NCBI GenBank assembly: GCA_022701275.1
Contig: CP031740.1
Span: 5,903,001 to 5,967,000 of the forward strand
DNA length: 64,000 bases
DNA from: Microcoleus vaginatus PCC 9802
Lineage (GTDB): Bacteria > Cyanobacteriota > Cyanobacteriia > Cyanobacteriales > Microcoleaceae
Direction: 5' to 3'
How positions within the stretch are numbered: position 1 is the stretch's first letter; each line of letters opens with the position of its first letter. The notes beneath the pieces are model-generated. The model was not told the origin of the DNA, ran no database searches, and saw only the letters and a list, made by a program, of their open reading frames with translations. The position numbers were made by a program, and so were the translations under genes. Of the stretch, positions 10,197 to 19,000 are shown piece by piece.

Positions 10197-10222
10197 AAAT
10201 CTAAAATCTAAAATCTAAAATC
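10197..10222. repeat. Short tandem heptamer repeat, ATCTAAA type
   Basis: Three to four units of AAATCTA. The same array with one more unit and a similar flank (AATCTGTGG, then AAATCT) recurs at 13715, indicating a copied cassette. Confidence 0.8.
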
Positions 10223-10445
10223 GACTGACTCAGTGCCGAGCGCCGAGAGTTTTACCCTATTGTTGATTTTCTCAGAAGCTTTGATATTTGTCAGACCTTT
10301 TAGGAGGCAGTGGCACAGCAGTGCCCGGAAAGCCGTGCAAAGATTCTACAGATACTACAGCGTGCAGAGTGAATACCGTGGTTATCTGGGATGATGTGGT
10401 AACACCCATCACTCTAACGTTTAAAAAAATTGCGAGGCGAATGAC

Positions 10446-11288
10446 ATGGAGGCCGATCGAATTCTGAGGCAATATGCGGCCGGAGAAAGAAATTTTCGAG
10501 AGATTAACCTCGTCGGGGCCGACTTAAAAGGGGTAAACCTCAGCGAGGCTAACTTTACCAGATCGAATTTCCAAGACGCAAACCTCAAAGGCGCTAACCT
10601 GACGGGAGCGAACTTGCGCGAGGTGAAATTGGCAGGGGTGGACTTGACGGAAGCCAACCTCAGCGAAGCAAATCTCATCGGTACCGATTTGAGCCGCGCC
10701 AATCTCAGCGGGGCTAACCTGATGGGAGCCAACCTGCGCGGCTCAATGGCCAGAGAAGTCAACATGACCAAGGCTAATTTGACGGAAGCTAATTTGACCG
10801 AAGCCAACTTTACCGAAGCGAATTTGTTTGCGGCCAACTTAACCGACGCTAGCATGATTCGCATTAATTTGATGAAGGCAAATTTGAGTTGGTCAACTCT
10901 CAAAGCGGTAAACCTGACAAATGCCATCCTCAGCGAGTCGCTTTTAGAAAGAGCTAACCTGAATCAGGCAATTCTCAGCGGGGCGATGCTCAGCGGGGCT
11001 AACCTGACTGGTGCAGACTTGCGCCAAGTAACGATGGTGGGAGCTAATCTGAGCGAAGCTAATCTGAGCAATGCTAATTTGAGAGTTGCTAATGTGAGTT
11101 GGTCAACGCTAGCAAAAGCTAATTTGAGCGGTGCTAATTTGTACCGGGCCAAGCTGTGCTGGTCTAATTTGAGCGGGGCTGTTTTGTTGGAAGCGGTTTT
11201 GATTGACGCTAATCTCAATCGAACTAACTTCCGCGATGCAGATTTGAGGCGGGCAATTATGCCGGACGGCACGACTAATGATTCTTAA
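10446..11288 (+). CDS. Pentapeptide-repeat protein
   Basis: A 280-residue protein made almost wholly of A(N/D)LXX pentapeptides from about residue 20 to the C-terminus, for example LSGANLMGANLRGSM and LTEANLTEANFTEANL. Such repeats fold into a right-handed quadrilateral beta helix. The first ~20 residues (EADRILRQYAAGERNFREI) are the usual cap in cyanobacterial members. There is no signal peptide or extra domain, so a cytosolic location is likely. Function is unknown; the DNA-gyrase-protecting type cannot be inferred from the repeats alone. The gene is monocistronic, followed by a heptamer repeat array. Confidence 0.92.
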   Translation: MEADRILRQYAAGERNFREINLVGADLKGVNLSEANFTRSNFQDANLKGANLTGANLREVKLAGVDLTEANLSEANLIGTDLSRANLSGANLMGANLRGSMAREVNMTKANLTEANLTEANFTEANLFAANLTDASMIRINLMKANLSWSTLKAVNLTNAILSESLLERANLNQAILSGAMLSGANLTGADLRQVTMVGANLSEANLSNANLRVANVSWSTLAKANLSGANLYRAKLCWSNLSGAVLLEAVLIDANLNRTNFRDADLRRAIMPDGTTNDS

Positions 11289-11292
11289 AATT

Positions 11293-11372
11293 TGATTGTT
11301 AACTGTTAACTGTTGACTGTTGACTGTTGACTGTTAACTGTTAACTGTTAACTGTTGACTGTTGACTGCTGA
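11293..11372. repeat. Short tandem heptamer repeat, TGTTAAC/TGTTGAC type
   Basis: Around eleven heptamers alternating between ACTGTTA and ACTGTTG fill the space between the pentapeptide gene and the TauE-type gene, stopping about ten bases before its ATG, so they occupy the place where a ribosome site would be expected. Confidence 0.9.
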
Positions 11373-11382
11373 CTAATAACTA

Positions 11383-12246
11383 ATGACTATCACTGAATTA
11401 TTGATTCTCGGTGCGGCAGGAATTTTTGCCGGAATTCTAGCTGGATTTTTGGGTATCGGTGGCGGTACGGTGCTCGTACCTTTGTTGGTTGCTCTCAATT
11501 ACGTTCCGGTACAGGCGGTTGCTACTAGCGGTTTGTCGATCGTCATTACAGCTATTTCTGGCAGTATCCAGAATTGGCGCATGGGCTACCTCAGCTTGAG
11601 TCAAGTCGCAGGCATCGGATTTCCCGCCGTCATTACCGCACAAATCGGTGCTTATTTGGCGGGGATAATTCCGCCTTACTTGCTGTTACTTACTTTTGGG
11701 CTTTTGCTGTGGCTCAATATTTATTTGATTGAAGTTCGCAAGCACCTGACAGCTAAGAAGAAAGCGGAAGTAGAACAAGAGGAACTAGGAGGAGAAGCCG
11801 GACAAGGAGATAACGATCAATTACCAATTACCAATCACCAATTGCCAAATAATTCTAATATTTTATTCAATCCAACTTTTGCTAAAATTGCTACCGGCAG
11901 TGCTGCGGGTTTATTAGCCGGTTTGTTCGGCGTAGGCGGCGGCGTGATTATGGTTCCCCTCCAAATTTTGCTATTAGGAGAAAGCATTAAAACCGCAATT
12001 CAAACCAGCTTGGGCGTCATCGTCATCACGGCTATTTCGGCGACGGCGGGACACGCGGCGCGCGGCAATGTTTTGTGGGTTGTGGGGTTGATTCTGGGCG
12101 GCGGCGGTTTGTTGGGCGCGCAGGTGAGCACGCGGTTTTTGCCGAGATTGCCCGATCGCATTGTTAGTTTAGCTTTTCGATCGCTCTTGGCAATCTTATC
12201 GATTTATGTTTTCTGGCAAGCTTGGCAAAAATTTAGTAACGGGTAA
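11383..12246 (+). CDS. TauE/SafE family membrane permease
   Basis: A 287-residue integral membrane protein with the two-fold internal repeat of the TauE/SafE (DUF81) family: GILAGFLGIGGGTVLVPLL near residue 17 and GLLAGLFGVGGGVIMVPLQ near residue 180, each starting a four-helix half. The family is associated with export or uptake of sulfur-containing organic anions; the substrate here is unknown. The cytosolic loop between halves (about residues 125-165) carries a charged stretch and an insert DQLPITNHQLPN that is the translation of an ATTACCA heptamer repeat otherwise found between genes. The start ATG lacks a Shine-Dalgarno sequence because heptamers precede it. Confidence 0.9.
   Translation: MTITELLILGAAGIFAGILAGFLGIGGGTVLVPLLVALNYVPVQAVATSGLSIVITAISGSIQNWRMGYLSLSQVAGIGFPAVITAQIGAYLAGIIPPYLLLLTFGLLLWLNIYLIEVRKHLTAKKKAEVEQEELGGEAGQGDNDQLPITNHQLPNNSNILFNPTFAKIATGSAAGLLAGLFGVGGGVIMVPLQILLLGESIKTAIQTSLGVIVITAISATAGHAARGNVLWVVGLILGGGGLLGAQVSTRFLPRLPDRIVSLAFRSLLAILSIYVFWQAWQKFSNG
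11818..11850. repeat. ATTACCA heptamer repeat inside the TauE-type gene
   Basis: CAATTACCAATTACCAATC continues to CACCAATTGCCAA inside the coding region, in frame, giving QLPITNHQLPN. The complementary form (ATTGGTAATTGGTA) is intergenic at 12247, 41845, 48990 and 49050. Confidence 0.75.
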
Positions 12247-12340
12247 TGGGTAATTGGTAAGGTGCGCGGCAGAAGAGCCCCCTACGAAAAAATCCCGGAA
12301 GGTGCCCGCGCAGCACCCTACGAAAAACGAATAAGTAAGA

Positions 12341-13141
12341 CTAATTTGCTGATAGTTTCTTCACGGCACGAGTCAGACGCTGCAAATAAGGCTTGACAAT
12401 TTCTTGATTTTGCCGCTGCAATTCGGAAACTTGCTGCTGCAAATGCTGAATCTCGGTTTGCAGCATTTCTGTGTCTATTGTGGGTCGATCGAGCAAATCC
12501 TGCAATTGCTTCAGAGAACCTTGGATTTGATCCAAGTCTACTTCGTTCGATCGCTCCTGCAACTGAGCCGTAATAGTTTTAACTTCAGTTAACTTTTCGC
12601 CCATCAATAAAAATCGGACGTTGACATTTTCCCAATCATGCTCTCTCAGGGCGCTATTTTCCAAAATGCGGACTTTCTGCTGCAAATCCGACAGTTGCGT
12701 GTTGAAATCCTGAGAATCTGCCGGAAGCGCCTGCGCTTGGCGTTCGAGGGAGGCTACGGCAGCTTGTACCTCGGCGATGACGCCGGATTCCAAGCCGAGG
12801 AGTTTCTGCTGCAAGTCGGAGACGGCGGTGTAGAGTTCCGCAGGTTCTCCAGGTAGTATCTGAACTTGCTGCGAGCGACGTTCTACTGCGGCCTGTACGT
12901 CCGTAATCGCAGAATTTGCCTTTTGTTGCATTTGTTGCTCGAAACGCTGGCGATTGGCGAGATTCAGCGAGAGTGCTGCGGTTAAGGGGGCGGCAGCGTA
13001 GAGAATTTGGCCCGACAATACAGCAGTAATCGTGCCAATAGCTGAACCAGCCACAGAGGCGTATTCTGCCAATTCTAGCCAGTCCGGCTGGTTCGGGGCA
13101 CTTCTCAAAGCTGGGAATGATGCTTTTTCAATCTTCTGCAT
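12341..13141 (-). CDS. Membrane-anchored coiled-coil protein, unknown function
   Basis: A 266-residue protein I do not recognise as a named family. Residues 29-62 are hydrophobic with a central break (ASVAGSAIGTITAVLSGQIL then AAAPLTAALSLNLA), consistent with a hairpin or single membrane anchor. The rest is long amphipathic coiled coil rich in Gln/Glu/Leu with repeated sections around ELYTAVSDLQQKLLGLESG and DFNTQLSDLQQKVRILENS, which look like an internal duplication. It ends with RLTRAVKKLSAN. It is convergent with the TauE-type gene. Confidence 0.75.
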   Translation of the reverse strand: MQKIEKASFPALRSAPNQPDWLELAEYASVAGSAIGTITAVLSGQILYAAAPLTAALSLNLANRQRFEQQMQQKANSAITDVQAAVERRSQQVQILPGEPAELYTAVSDLQQKLLGLESGVIAEVQAAVASLERQAQALPADSQDFNTQLSDLQQKVRILENSALREHDWENVNVRFLLMGEKLTEVKTITAQLQERSNEVDLDQIQGSLKQLQDLLDRPTIDTEMLQTEIQHLQQQVSELQRQNQEIVKPYLQRLTRAVKKLSAN

Positions 13142-13363
13142 AGCCTTTTAGTCGTAGTCGGATAGATGGCGATAGGGACATGATAAAAGCGATCGGCAAA
13201 TAAATCAGGGCTATTTGTCAAAATTTCCGGATTGTGGTATTTTCATTGACCTCGGGGCGAATACCTTCTGCCTTCAAAAGGGTCAATCTCAGGTAAAATT
13301 CAGGATTAAGTCGATCGCTTAAGAGTTAACCATTAACCGCCGTCTGTCAGGAGTCTACAGAAA

Positions 13364-13690
13364 ATGGGTCTCAAGATTATTGAAAGCTACGATAGCAGTT
13401 TTGTCCTCGAACCCGATGCTAAAACGGCACTGTTCGGTTTATTAACCGGTGAAAGCTTTGTCCAACAAGTAGCGCTACAATTGCAATGCTCGCGCCTGGA
13501 GTTTGCCGAGTTACTTTTTCAGCCAGTCCCTTACAGCAGTGAGACGCCGAAGGGAATGCCTGCGGAATTTGAAAAGTATCATCAATCGAGCGATTTTGCG
13601 ATCGTCAACGTCCCGCCTAATTTCATGTTCCAAGCCAAAATATTTAAACCCAGCCGCCTCTGTGCCGTTTATCGAGTTTTTAAGAGTTAG
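13364..13690 (+). CDS. Conserved hypothetical protein, 108 residues
   Basis: Starts MGLKIIESYDSSFVLEPD with an AGGAG ribosome site about 12 bases upstream, so the gene is probably real. It contains no domain that I recognise; the middle (LLTGESFVQQVALQLQCSRLEF) looks helical and the end (NVPPNFMFQAKIFKPSRLCA) extended. A spacer made largely of ATCTAAA heptamers separates it from the GIY-YIG gene, so co-transcription is uncertain. Confidence 0.6.
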   Translation: MGLKIIESYDSSFVLEPDAKTALFGLLTGESFVQQVALQLQCSRLEFAELLFQPVPYSSETPKGMPAEFEKYHQSSDFAIVNVPPNFMFQAKIFKPSRLCAVYRVFKS

Positions 13691-13714
13691 GTAAAGGCTG
13701 GTTAATCTGTGGTT

Positions 13715-13747
13715 AAATCTAAAATCTAAAATCTAAAATCTAAAATC
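13715..13747. repeat. Short tandem heptamer repeat, ATCTAAA type
   Basis: Four to five AAATCTA units directly abut the ATG of the GIY-YIG gene at 13750 and replace its ribosome-binding region, the same situation as at 11383. Confidence 0.85.
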
Positions 13748-13749
13748 GG

Positions 13750-14289
13750 ATGACAGAAGACATTCAATCTCTTGCCAGCTTAGAATTCATTCCATACATA
13801 GACTCCGAGGGGAAATTGCCTGATTTTGTTCAGGGAAAAATCGGCGTTTACGCGATTTTTGACAGCGAGAAAGTCCTGCAATTTGTCGGCTATTCTCGCG
13901 ACATTTACCTCAGCCTCAAACAACATTTGGTACGCCAAACCCAATATTGCTACTGGCTGAAAGTCCAAACTATTGACAAGCCGAGCCGCACTATCCTAGA
14001 AAGCATTAGAGAAAGTTGGATTGCCGAAAACGGTTCCCAACCCCAGGGTAACGGTGCCGATGCTGCCAAGTGGAACGATCCCATCGACACCAAAACTGTA
14101 ATGACTACCGAAGAAGTAGCAAATTATGAAGGTATCTTTGCCGATGAAATTGCCAAAGATAAATTGTTGAAAAATGTAGCGCGGCGCGTGGAAAATGAAA
14201 TTTTATCGCTGTTGAAAGCTCGCGGCGTAACTGAAGAAATCCGGTTTAATCCCAAGCTGAAAACTAGCGGATTGCTGGATTTAAAGTAA
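13750..14289 (+). CDS. GIY-YIG domain protein
   Basis: A 179-residue protein with a GIY-YIG-like fold signature: GVYAIF followed by VGYSRD about 14 residues later, and a downstream helix ending in E of SIRESWIAENG, a plausible metal-binding glutamate. This single-domain arrangement is found in cyanobacteria and plant chloroplast proteins. A nuclease or DNA-processing role is implied by the fold but not shown. The C-terminal 80 residues are helical and charged without a recognised domain. No Shine-Dalgarno sequence is present because a heptamer array ends 3 bases before the ATG. Confidence 0.8.
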   Translation: MTEDIQSLASLEFIPYIDSEGKLPDFVQGKIGVYAIFDSEKVLQFVGYSRDIYLSLKQHLVRQTQYCYWLKVQTIDKPSRTILESIRESWIAENGSQPQGNGADAAKWNDPIDTKTVMTTEEVANYEGIFADEIAKDKLLKNVARRVENEILSLLKARGVTEEIRFNPKLKTSGLLDLK

Positions 14290-14589
14290 ATACCGCTCAC
14301 CCGGCACTCCGCCAGGGAATGAATTCCCTGTCTAATAGCGAAAGTCCTCTAAAAGAGGACTGAATAATTTATTAGTCCTCTTTTAGAGGACTTTCGCTTT
14401 GAGGCAGGGGTTTCAACCCCTGACGGACTGACGGAATATCGGTTTTACCTTAAGGGAACACCAATAGCCATTGCCGTGTCCATAATTTCCGTGCCGCGAC
14501 AGCTTAATGGCGTTTCCCTACAGATGCTCGCGTACAATCTATGTGATATATTCTCTGGGTCTGATTAAATTTTAAAAGGTTAAAATTTA
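14290..14589. repeat. Palindrome cluster between convergent genes, with perfect 24-bp inverted repeat
   Basis: The core is a perfect inverted repeat: 14338-14361 (GCGAAAGTCCTCTAAAAGAG then GACT) and 14374-14397, loop of 12. Each arm is itself palindromic (AGTCCTCT / AGAGGACT), so the DNA can form one long hairpin or two small ones. AGGGAATGAATTCCCT at 14314 and CAGGGGTTTCAACCCCTG at 14404 are two further small palindromes flanking it. It lies between the stop codons of two convergent genes and may end both transcripts; it also looks like a mobile palindromic element. Confidence 0.85.
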
Positions 14590-15912
14590 TTAACATTTAA
14601 CAGATATCGGAATCTGCAAAGTTAACTCTGTTCCTCGGCCCGGAGCAGAAATACAACTGATTTTACCTCGATGTTTTTCCACTACAATATCGTGACTTAT
14701 GGCCAACCCTAATCCAGTACCCCGGCCTACAGGCTTCGTAGTAAAAAATGGGTCAAATATCTGGTGGCGCACTTCCTCACTCATCCCACAACCGTTATCG
14801 GCAATTAAAATCACAACGGATTGATTGTTTTGAGTGGCTAATATTGAATCTGGATGGTGCAGCGCAGCTTCTGACTCAAAACTTACTGAAGTGGTAATGG
14901 TAATTTTTCGGGGAGACGATTGATTTTCCAGGGCATCAATAGCATTAGTTAGCAGGTTCATGAACACTTGATTTAACTCACTCGCGTAACAAGCGACTCT
15001 TGGCAGTAGGCTGTAGTTTTTAATGACCTCAATCTCACCGGCATTGTGTGAGCCCTTCAGTCGGTGTTGCAAAATAACTAAAGTATTGTCAATGCCTTCA
15101 TGAATATCTACTCGCTTGTACTTTTGTTCGCCAAGGCGCGAGAAGTTCCGCAAAGACATCACAATTTCGCTAATCCGAGAAGCACCCTCGGTCATCGAAT
15201 TCAGCAGTTTGGGATAATCCTCTGCGATGAATTCGGGTTGAATCTCGTCCAATTCGCCGATAATTTCTGCAACGGGGTGGGGGTAGTAATGTCGGTACAA
15301 TTCAACGAGGCGAAGCAAATCTCGCGCATACTCCGCCGCTAGAGAAATATTGCCGTAGATAAAGCTGACGGGATTGTTGATTTCGTGAGCAATTCCTGCC
15401 GCTAGCTGACCTAAAGAAGCCATTTTTTCCTTCTGTATTAACTGAGCTTGAGTTTTCTTTAGTTCAGTTACGGTTTGTTCGAGTTCCTTGGCATAGGATT
15501 GTGTTTGCTGGAACAACTGGCGCTGCACGAGTTGATTTGAAACGCGGGCCAAAACTTCTTGTTCGTGAAACGGTTTTGTGATATAATCTCTACCACCAAC
15601 TTCAAAGGCTTTGACTTTATCAAACACTTCATTTAAAGCACTGATAAAAATAACTGGAATGTCCTTCGTTGTGGGAGAAGCTTTCAATGCTTGGCAGACT
15701 TTGTAGCCGTCCATACCGGGCATCATGATGTCGAGCAAAATCAAGTCAGGAGGAGTTAACTCGATCGACCGCAGCGCTAGTTTGCCGTCGGGTGCGGTGC
15801 GTGTTTTGTACCCTTGCTGCGAGAGTATTTGAGCTAAAAGTTGCAAATTAGCCGGAATATCATCAACAATTAAAATATTCCCTTTGATGACGGGAGTTGG
15901 TTCGTAATTCAT
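14590..15912 (-). CDS. Response regulator-histidine kinase fusion (REC-HisKA-HATPase)
   Basis: A soluble 440-residue protein with an N-terminal receiver domain (residues ~12-128; acidic pair D17/D18, phospho-acceptor D61 in LILLDIMMPGMDG, K113), a coiled linker, a HisKA domain with H176 in IAHEINNPVSFI, and a HATPase with NLLTNAIDAL, DNGCGMS and GLGLAIS. Such N-terminal-REC kinases act as intermediate relay kinases in cyanobacteria. The gene follows the hybrid kinase at 16018 on the same strand, 105 bp away, and may relay its phosphate; a large hairpin sits in the gap. Confidence 0.93.
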   Translation of the reverse strand: MNYEPTPVIKGNILIVDDIPANLQLLAQILSQQGYKTRTAPDGKLALRSIELTPPDLILLDIMMPGMDGYKVCQALKASPTTKDIPVIFISALNEVFDKVKAFEVGGRDYITKPFHEQEVLARVSNQLVQRQLFQQTQSYAKELEQTVTELKKTQAQLIQKEKMASLGQLAAGIAHEINNPVSFIYGNISLAAEYARDLLRLVELYRHYYPHPVAEIIGELDEIQPEFIAEDYPKLLNSMTEGASRISEIVMSLRNFSRLGEQKYKRVDIHEGIDNTLVILQHRLKGSHNAGEIEVIKNYSLLPRVACYASELNQVFMNLLTNAIDALENQSSPRKITITTSVSFESEAALHHPDSILATQNNQSVVILIADNGCGMSEEVRHQIFDPFFTTKPVGRGTGLGLAISHDIVVEKHRGKISCISAPGRGTELTLQIPISVKC

Positions 15913-15936
15913 ATCTAGTGCTGTAAAATAACCTTT

Positions 15937-16005
15937 ATAGGTTTGTAGTGAGTACCATCGCCCGATGGGGTTTTATGAGGACGATCGTACTCACTACAAA
16001 CCTAT
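15937..16005. repeat. Perfect 19-bp inverted repeat between two kinase genes
   Basis: ATAGGTTTGTAGTGAGTAC (15937-15955) and its exact complement GTACTCACTACAAACCTAT (15987-16005) flank a 31-base loop that contains the smaller palindrome CATCGCCCGATG. It fills most of the gap between two same-strand kinase genes, so it could weaken or end read-through. Confidence 0.9.
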
Positions 16006-16017
16006 CTCATATCCTTA

Positions 16018-19000
16018 TTATTTTGGTTCGGGATGGATGAGAGCTAGTATTTGATTGAACTGAAACTCGTTAGCCAATGCGGCTAGAGCGCTAGCTAAAG
16101 CGTCATTGCGATCGCGAATTTGCTCAATTTGGATCAGAATTAACTCTAAATCGCACTCAATTGTGGCTTTCTCTAAAGCTGCCAGCCAATCTGCGGGTAA
16201 AGCTGCCAGAGTCTCTGGAGTCGGAGCCTCGATTTGAGTTGACTCGGGAACACTCTCCGGTTCATCGTAAATGTAACGCACTCCCAGATGTTTGTGCAGG
16301 GTGGCCAAAATTTCTGTATCTCGAAAGGGTTTGTGGATAAAGTCATCGCAATCATCTGATACAGTAACGGTTTGCGTTTCCTCGGCGTTACCGGCACTCA
16401 CGGCAATAATTGCCGTAGCTTGACCTTTAACGGTGGCTTTAATGCGTTTGGTCGCTTCATGTCCATCCATCACGGGCATCCACATATCCATAAAAATTAA
16501 GTGTGGCTCAAAACTCGACCACATTTCAATAGCTTCTATGCCGTTGGTGGCTTCTTGGAGTTCAAAGTTAAAGGCAGCGAGGAGTTTGATCAGCAGTTGG
16601 CGGTTGTCCGATTGATCGTCCACAATCAAAATACGATAGCGTGGCTGGTTGCGTTTGAGCGCTATCACCCGATGCAGCGGCTGTACGGGTTGAGTCGCCG
16701 GGGCATCAACGGCGCTGACGGGGATATCAAACGCGAAGGTGGTGCCGCGTCCTACTTCACTGCGTACAGTAATCACGCCGCCCATCAGCTTGACAAACTG
16801 TTGGCTGATAGCCAGCCCCAAGCCTGTTCCTTGCTGAGATTTGGTTCCTGTTTTGGTTTGCACAAAGGCTTGAAAAAGCTTATCTAACTCATCAGCAGCT
16901 ATGCCGGCACCCGTGTCTTCTATTTCAAAATGTAATTGGTAATTACTGATTGGTAATTGCTGATTTTCACGGTCTATAAATGCACTTACTCTTAACTTAA
17001 TTACTCCTTGTTTCGTAAATTTAATAGCGTTAGAAAGCAGATTAATTAAAACTTGGCGCAACTTCATTTGATCTGTTTGCACGTATTCGGGAACTTCGCT
17101 AGAGCAGTCAAATATTAACTGCAATTGTTGCTCCATTGCCTGGAGTTGAAACATCTCTTCCAGATCGTTTAACAGGCTGCTTAATTGAAAGCTGGTTGGG
17201 TTGATTGTAATGCGTCCCGCCTCTATTTTGGCTAAATCTAATATTTGATTGATCAGAGCTAGCAAGTGTTCTCCGCTGCGGTTGATGATGCGGATATTTT
17301 CCTGTTGTTCGCGATTCAGGTTGGTCGAACGCTGCATCAATTGCGAGAACCCCAGAATTGCGTTTAGCGGGGTGCGAAGTTCGTGGCTCATATTTGCCAG
17401 GAAAGTGCTTTTGGCAAGGTTGGCGGCTTCTGCGGCCCACGCGGCTTGTTGAAGCTGTACGGCTTGCTGTTGAGTGGCTTCGAGCAATTGAGCTTGTTGT
17501 AAGGCAACTCCCAGTTGAGTGCTAATTTGCAGCGCAATATTGATTTCTGCTTCGCGCCAAGTGCGGGGTACAGAATTTTGATAGCTGGCGAGCAAACCCC
17601 AAAGTTGACTGCCACAAAATATGGGAAAAATAACGTAGGCTCTAGCTTGAAATTGTTTTAACAGTTCTATGTAACAAGGGCTCAAGCCAGCGCTGTATAT
17701 GTCTTCAATTATGCGGTAAGGAAGGCCTCTAGCGTACATACCGCCTTGATTTTTTTGTAGATAAGTATCCAGCACTGGTGTTCCGCCGGCTTGCATAGTT
17801 TTCACGGTACAGCGAGAGTGTTCGACGAGAGTGTTTGGCACATTACCATCGTCGCGTTGTTGCATCAGAGATATCCAGCCGGGAGCCATTGATTCGGCAA
17901 CAAATTCCCCGCTCCAATCAGGATTAAAGCGATAGATACCGACACGATCGCATTTTAGGGTTTGTCGCAGTTCAGAGGTTGTGGTTTTGAATATTGTGTC
18001 AATATCTAAGGATTGACGGATGCGATCGATCGATCGGGCGATGGCTTGTTCTCCCTGGGCGCTTTCTCGCAAAGCTAACTCGGCTTGTTTGCGATCGCTA
18101 ATATCCAAAACAGTGCCGAACAAACGGATCAACTCGCCTTTTTTATCATAAACCGGTTTCCCTCTGACTTCAATGTAACTGAGCGAGCCATCTCTTCGGA
18201 TTAGCCGCACATCTATTTCAAAGCTTTGTCCCGACATAGCTTGCTCGCGAACCATTTTGACATAGCGCGATCGATCTTCTGGATGAAAATGCTCGATTAA
18301 TTGTTCGGTTGGCAGCGGTTTTTGAGTCGGATCGAGCTCGTAAATGCGATATAGTTCCTCGCTCCAAGTAGTTGTTTTTGTGGCGATATCGTGTTCCCAA
18401 CTGCCAATACGGGCAATTTTTTGGGCTTCGAGCAGTCGGGCTTCGGCAAACTGGCGATCGCTAATGTCGCGCGCTACCCAAACCGCAGAACTATCGGACA
18501 GTGGCGAAATTTTAGCAGCAAACCAAACTTCTTTGTTATTAATCCGCAGACTGTAATCAAAACTAATAGTTTGTTGGGTTTCCAATGCCTGTTGAACTTG
18601 AGCGAAATAAATGTCCTCGCTTTCCTCTTGAAATAATTGTTCGATGATGGAGTCGCTCTGATTAGTCTGATAGTTGTATTGGGAAATTCCCTTGGTAGGT
18701 AGAATTTGGATGCTTTTTTCCTCATGGTTAAAAATCAAGACAACATCGGTTATCGACTCAAATATTTTTACAACTTGCTCGGCCGAAGTGTAAAGTTTTT
18801 GTTCGAGCAATTTGCGATCAGCCATTTCATATTGTAATAGTTCGCTAGCACGAGCTAAGGCGCAGGTACGTTCGGCAACTTCGGCTTCTAAAGTGCGATT
18901 GTAGTCAGTTAATATTTTTTCATAGTGTTTGCGCTGTGCGATGTTAGAAAAAGCATTGATGGCATAAATAATATTTCCGCCTTCGTCGAAAATGGGTGTG

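Larger units (their letters stand above)
10028..10445. other. Divergent intergenic region upstream of ilvD and the pentapeptide gene
   Basis: No gene. It holds two tandem heptamer arrays (listed separately) and the presumed promoters of both divergent genes; I could not assign convincing -35/-10 boxes. Confidence 0.6.

Noticed and set aside
10028-10198. 57-codon N-terminal extension of ilvD
   Set aside because: It translates a heptamer repeat array ([18 protein letters not shown]); the ATG at 10027 has a ribosome site and gives the normal length.
10048-11372. Possible CRISPR or iteron-type origin in the heptamer arrays
   Set aside because: Units are seven bases, directly tandem and without spacers, and no replication gene is nearby; they fit cyanobacterial short tandem repeats.
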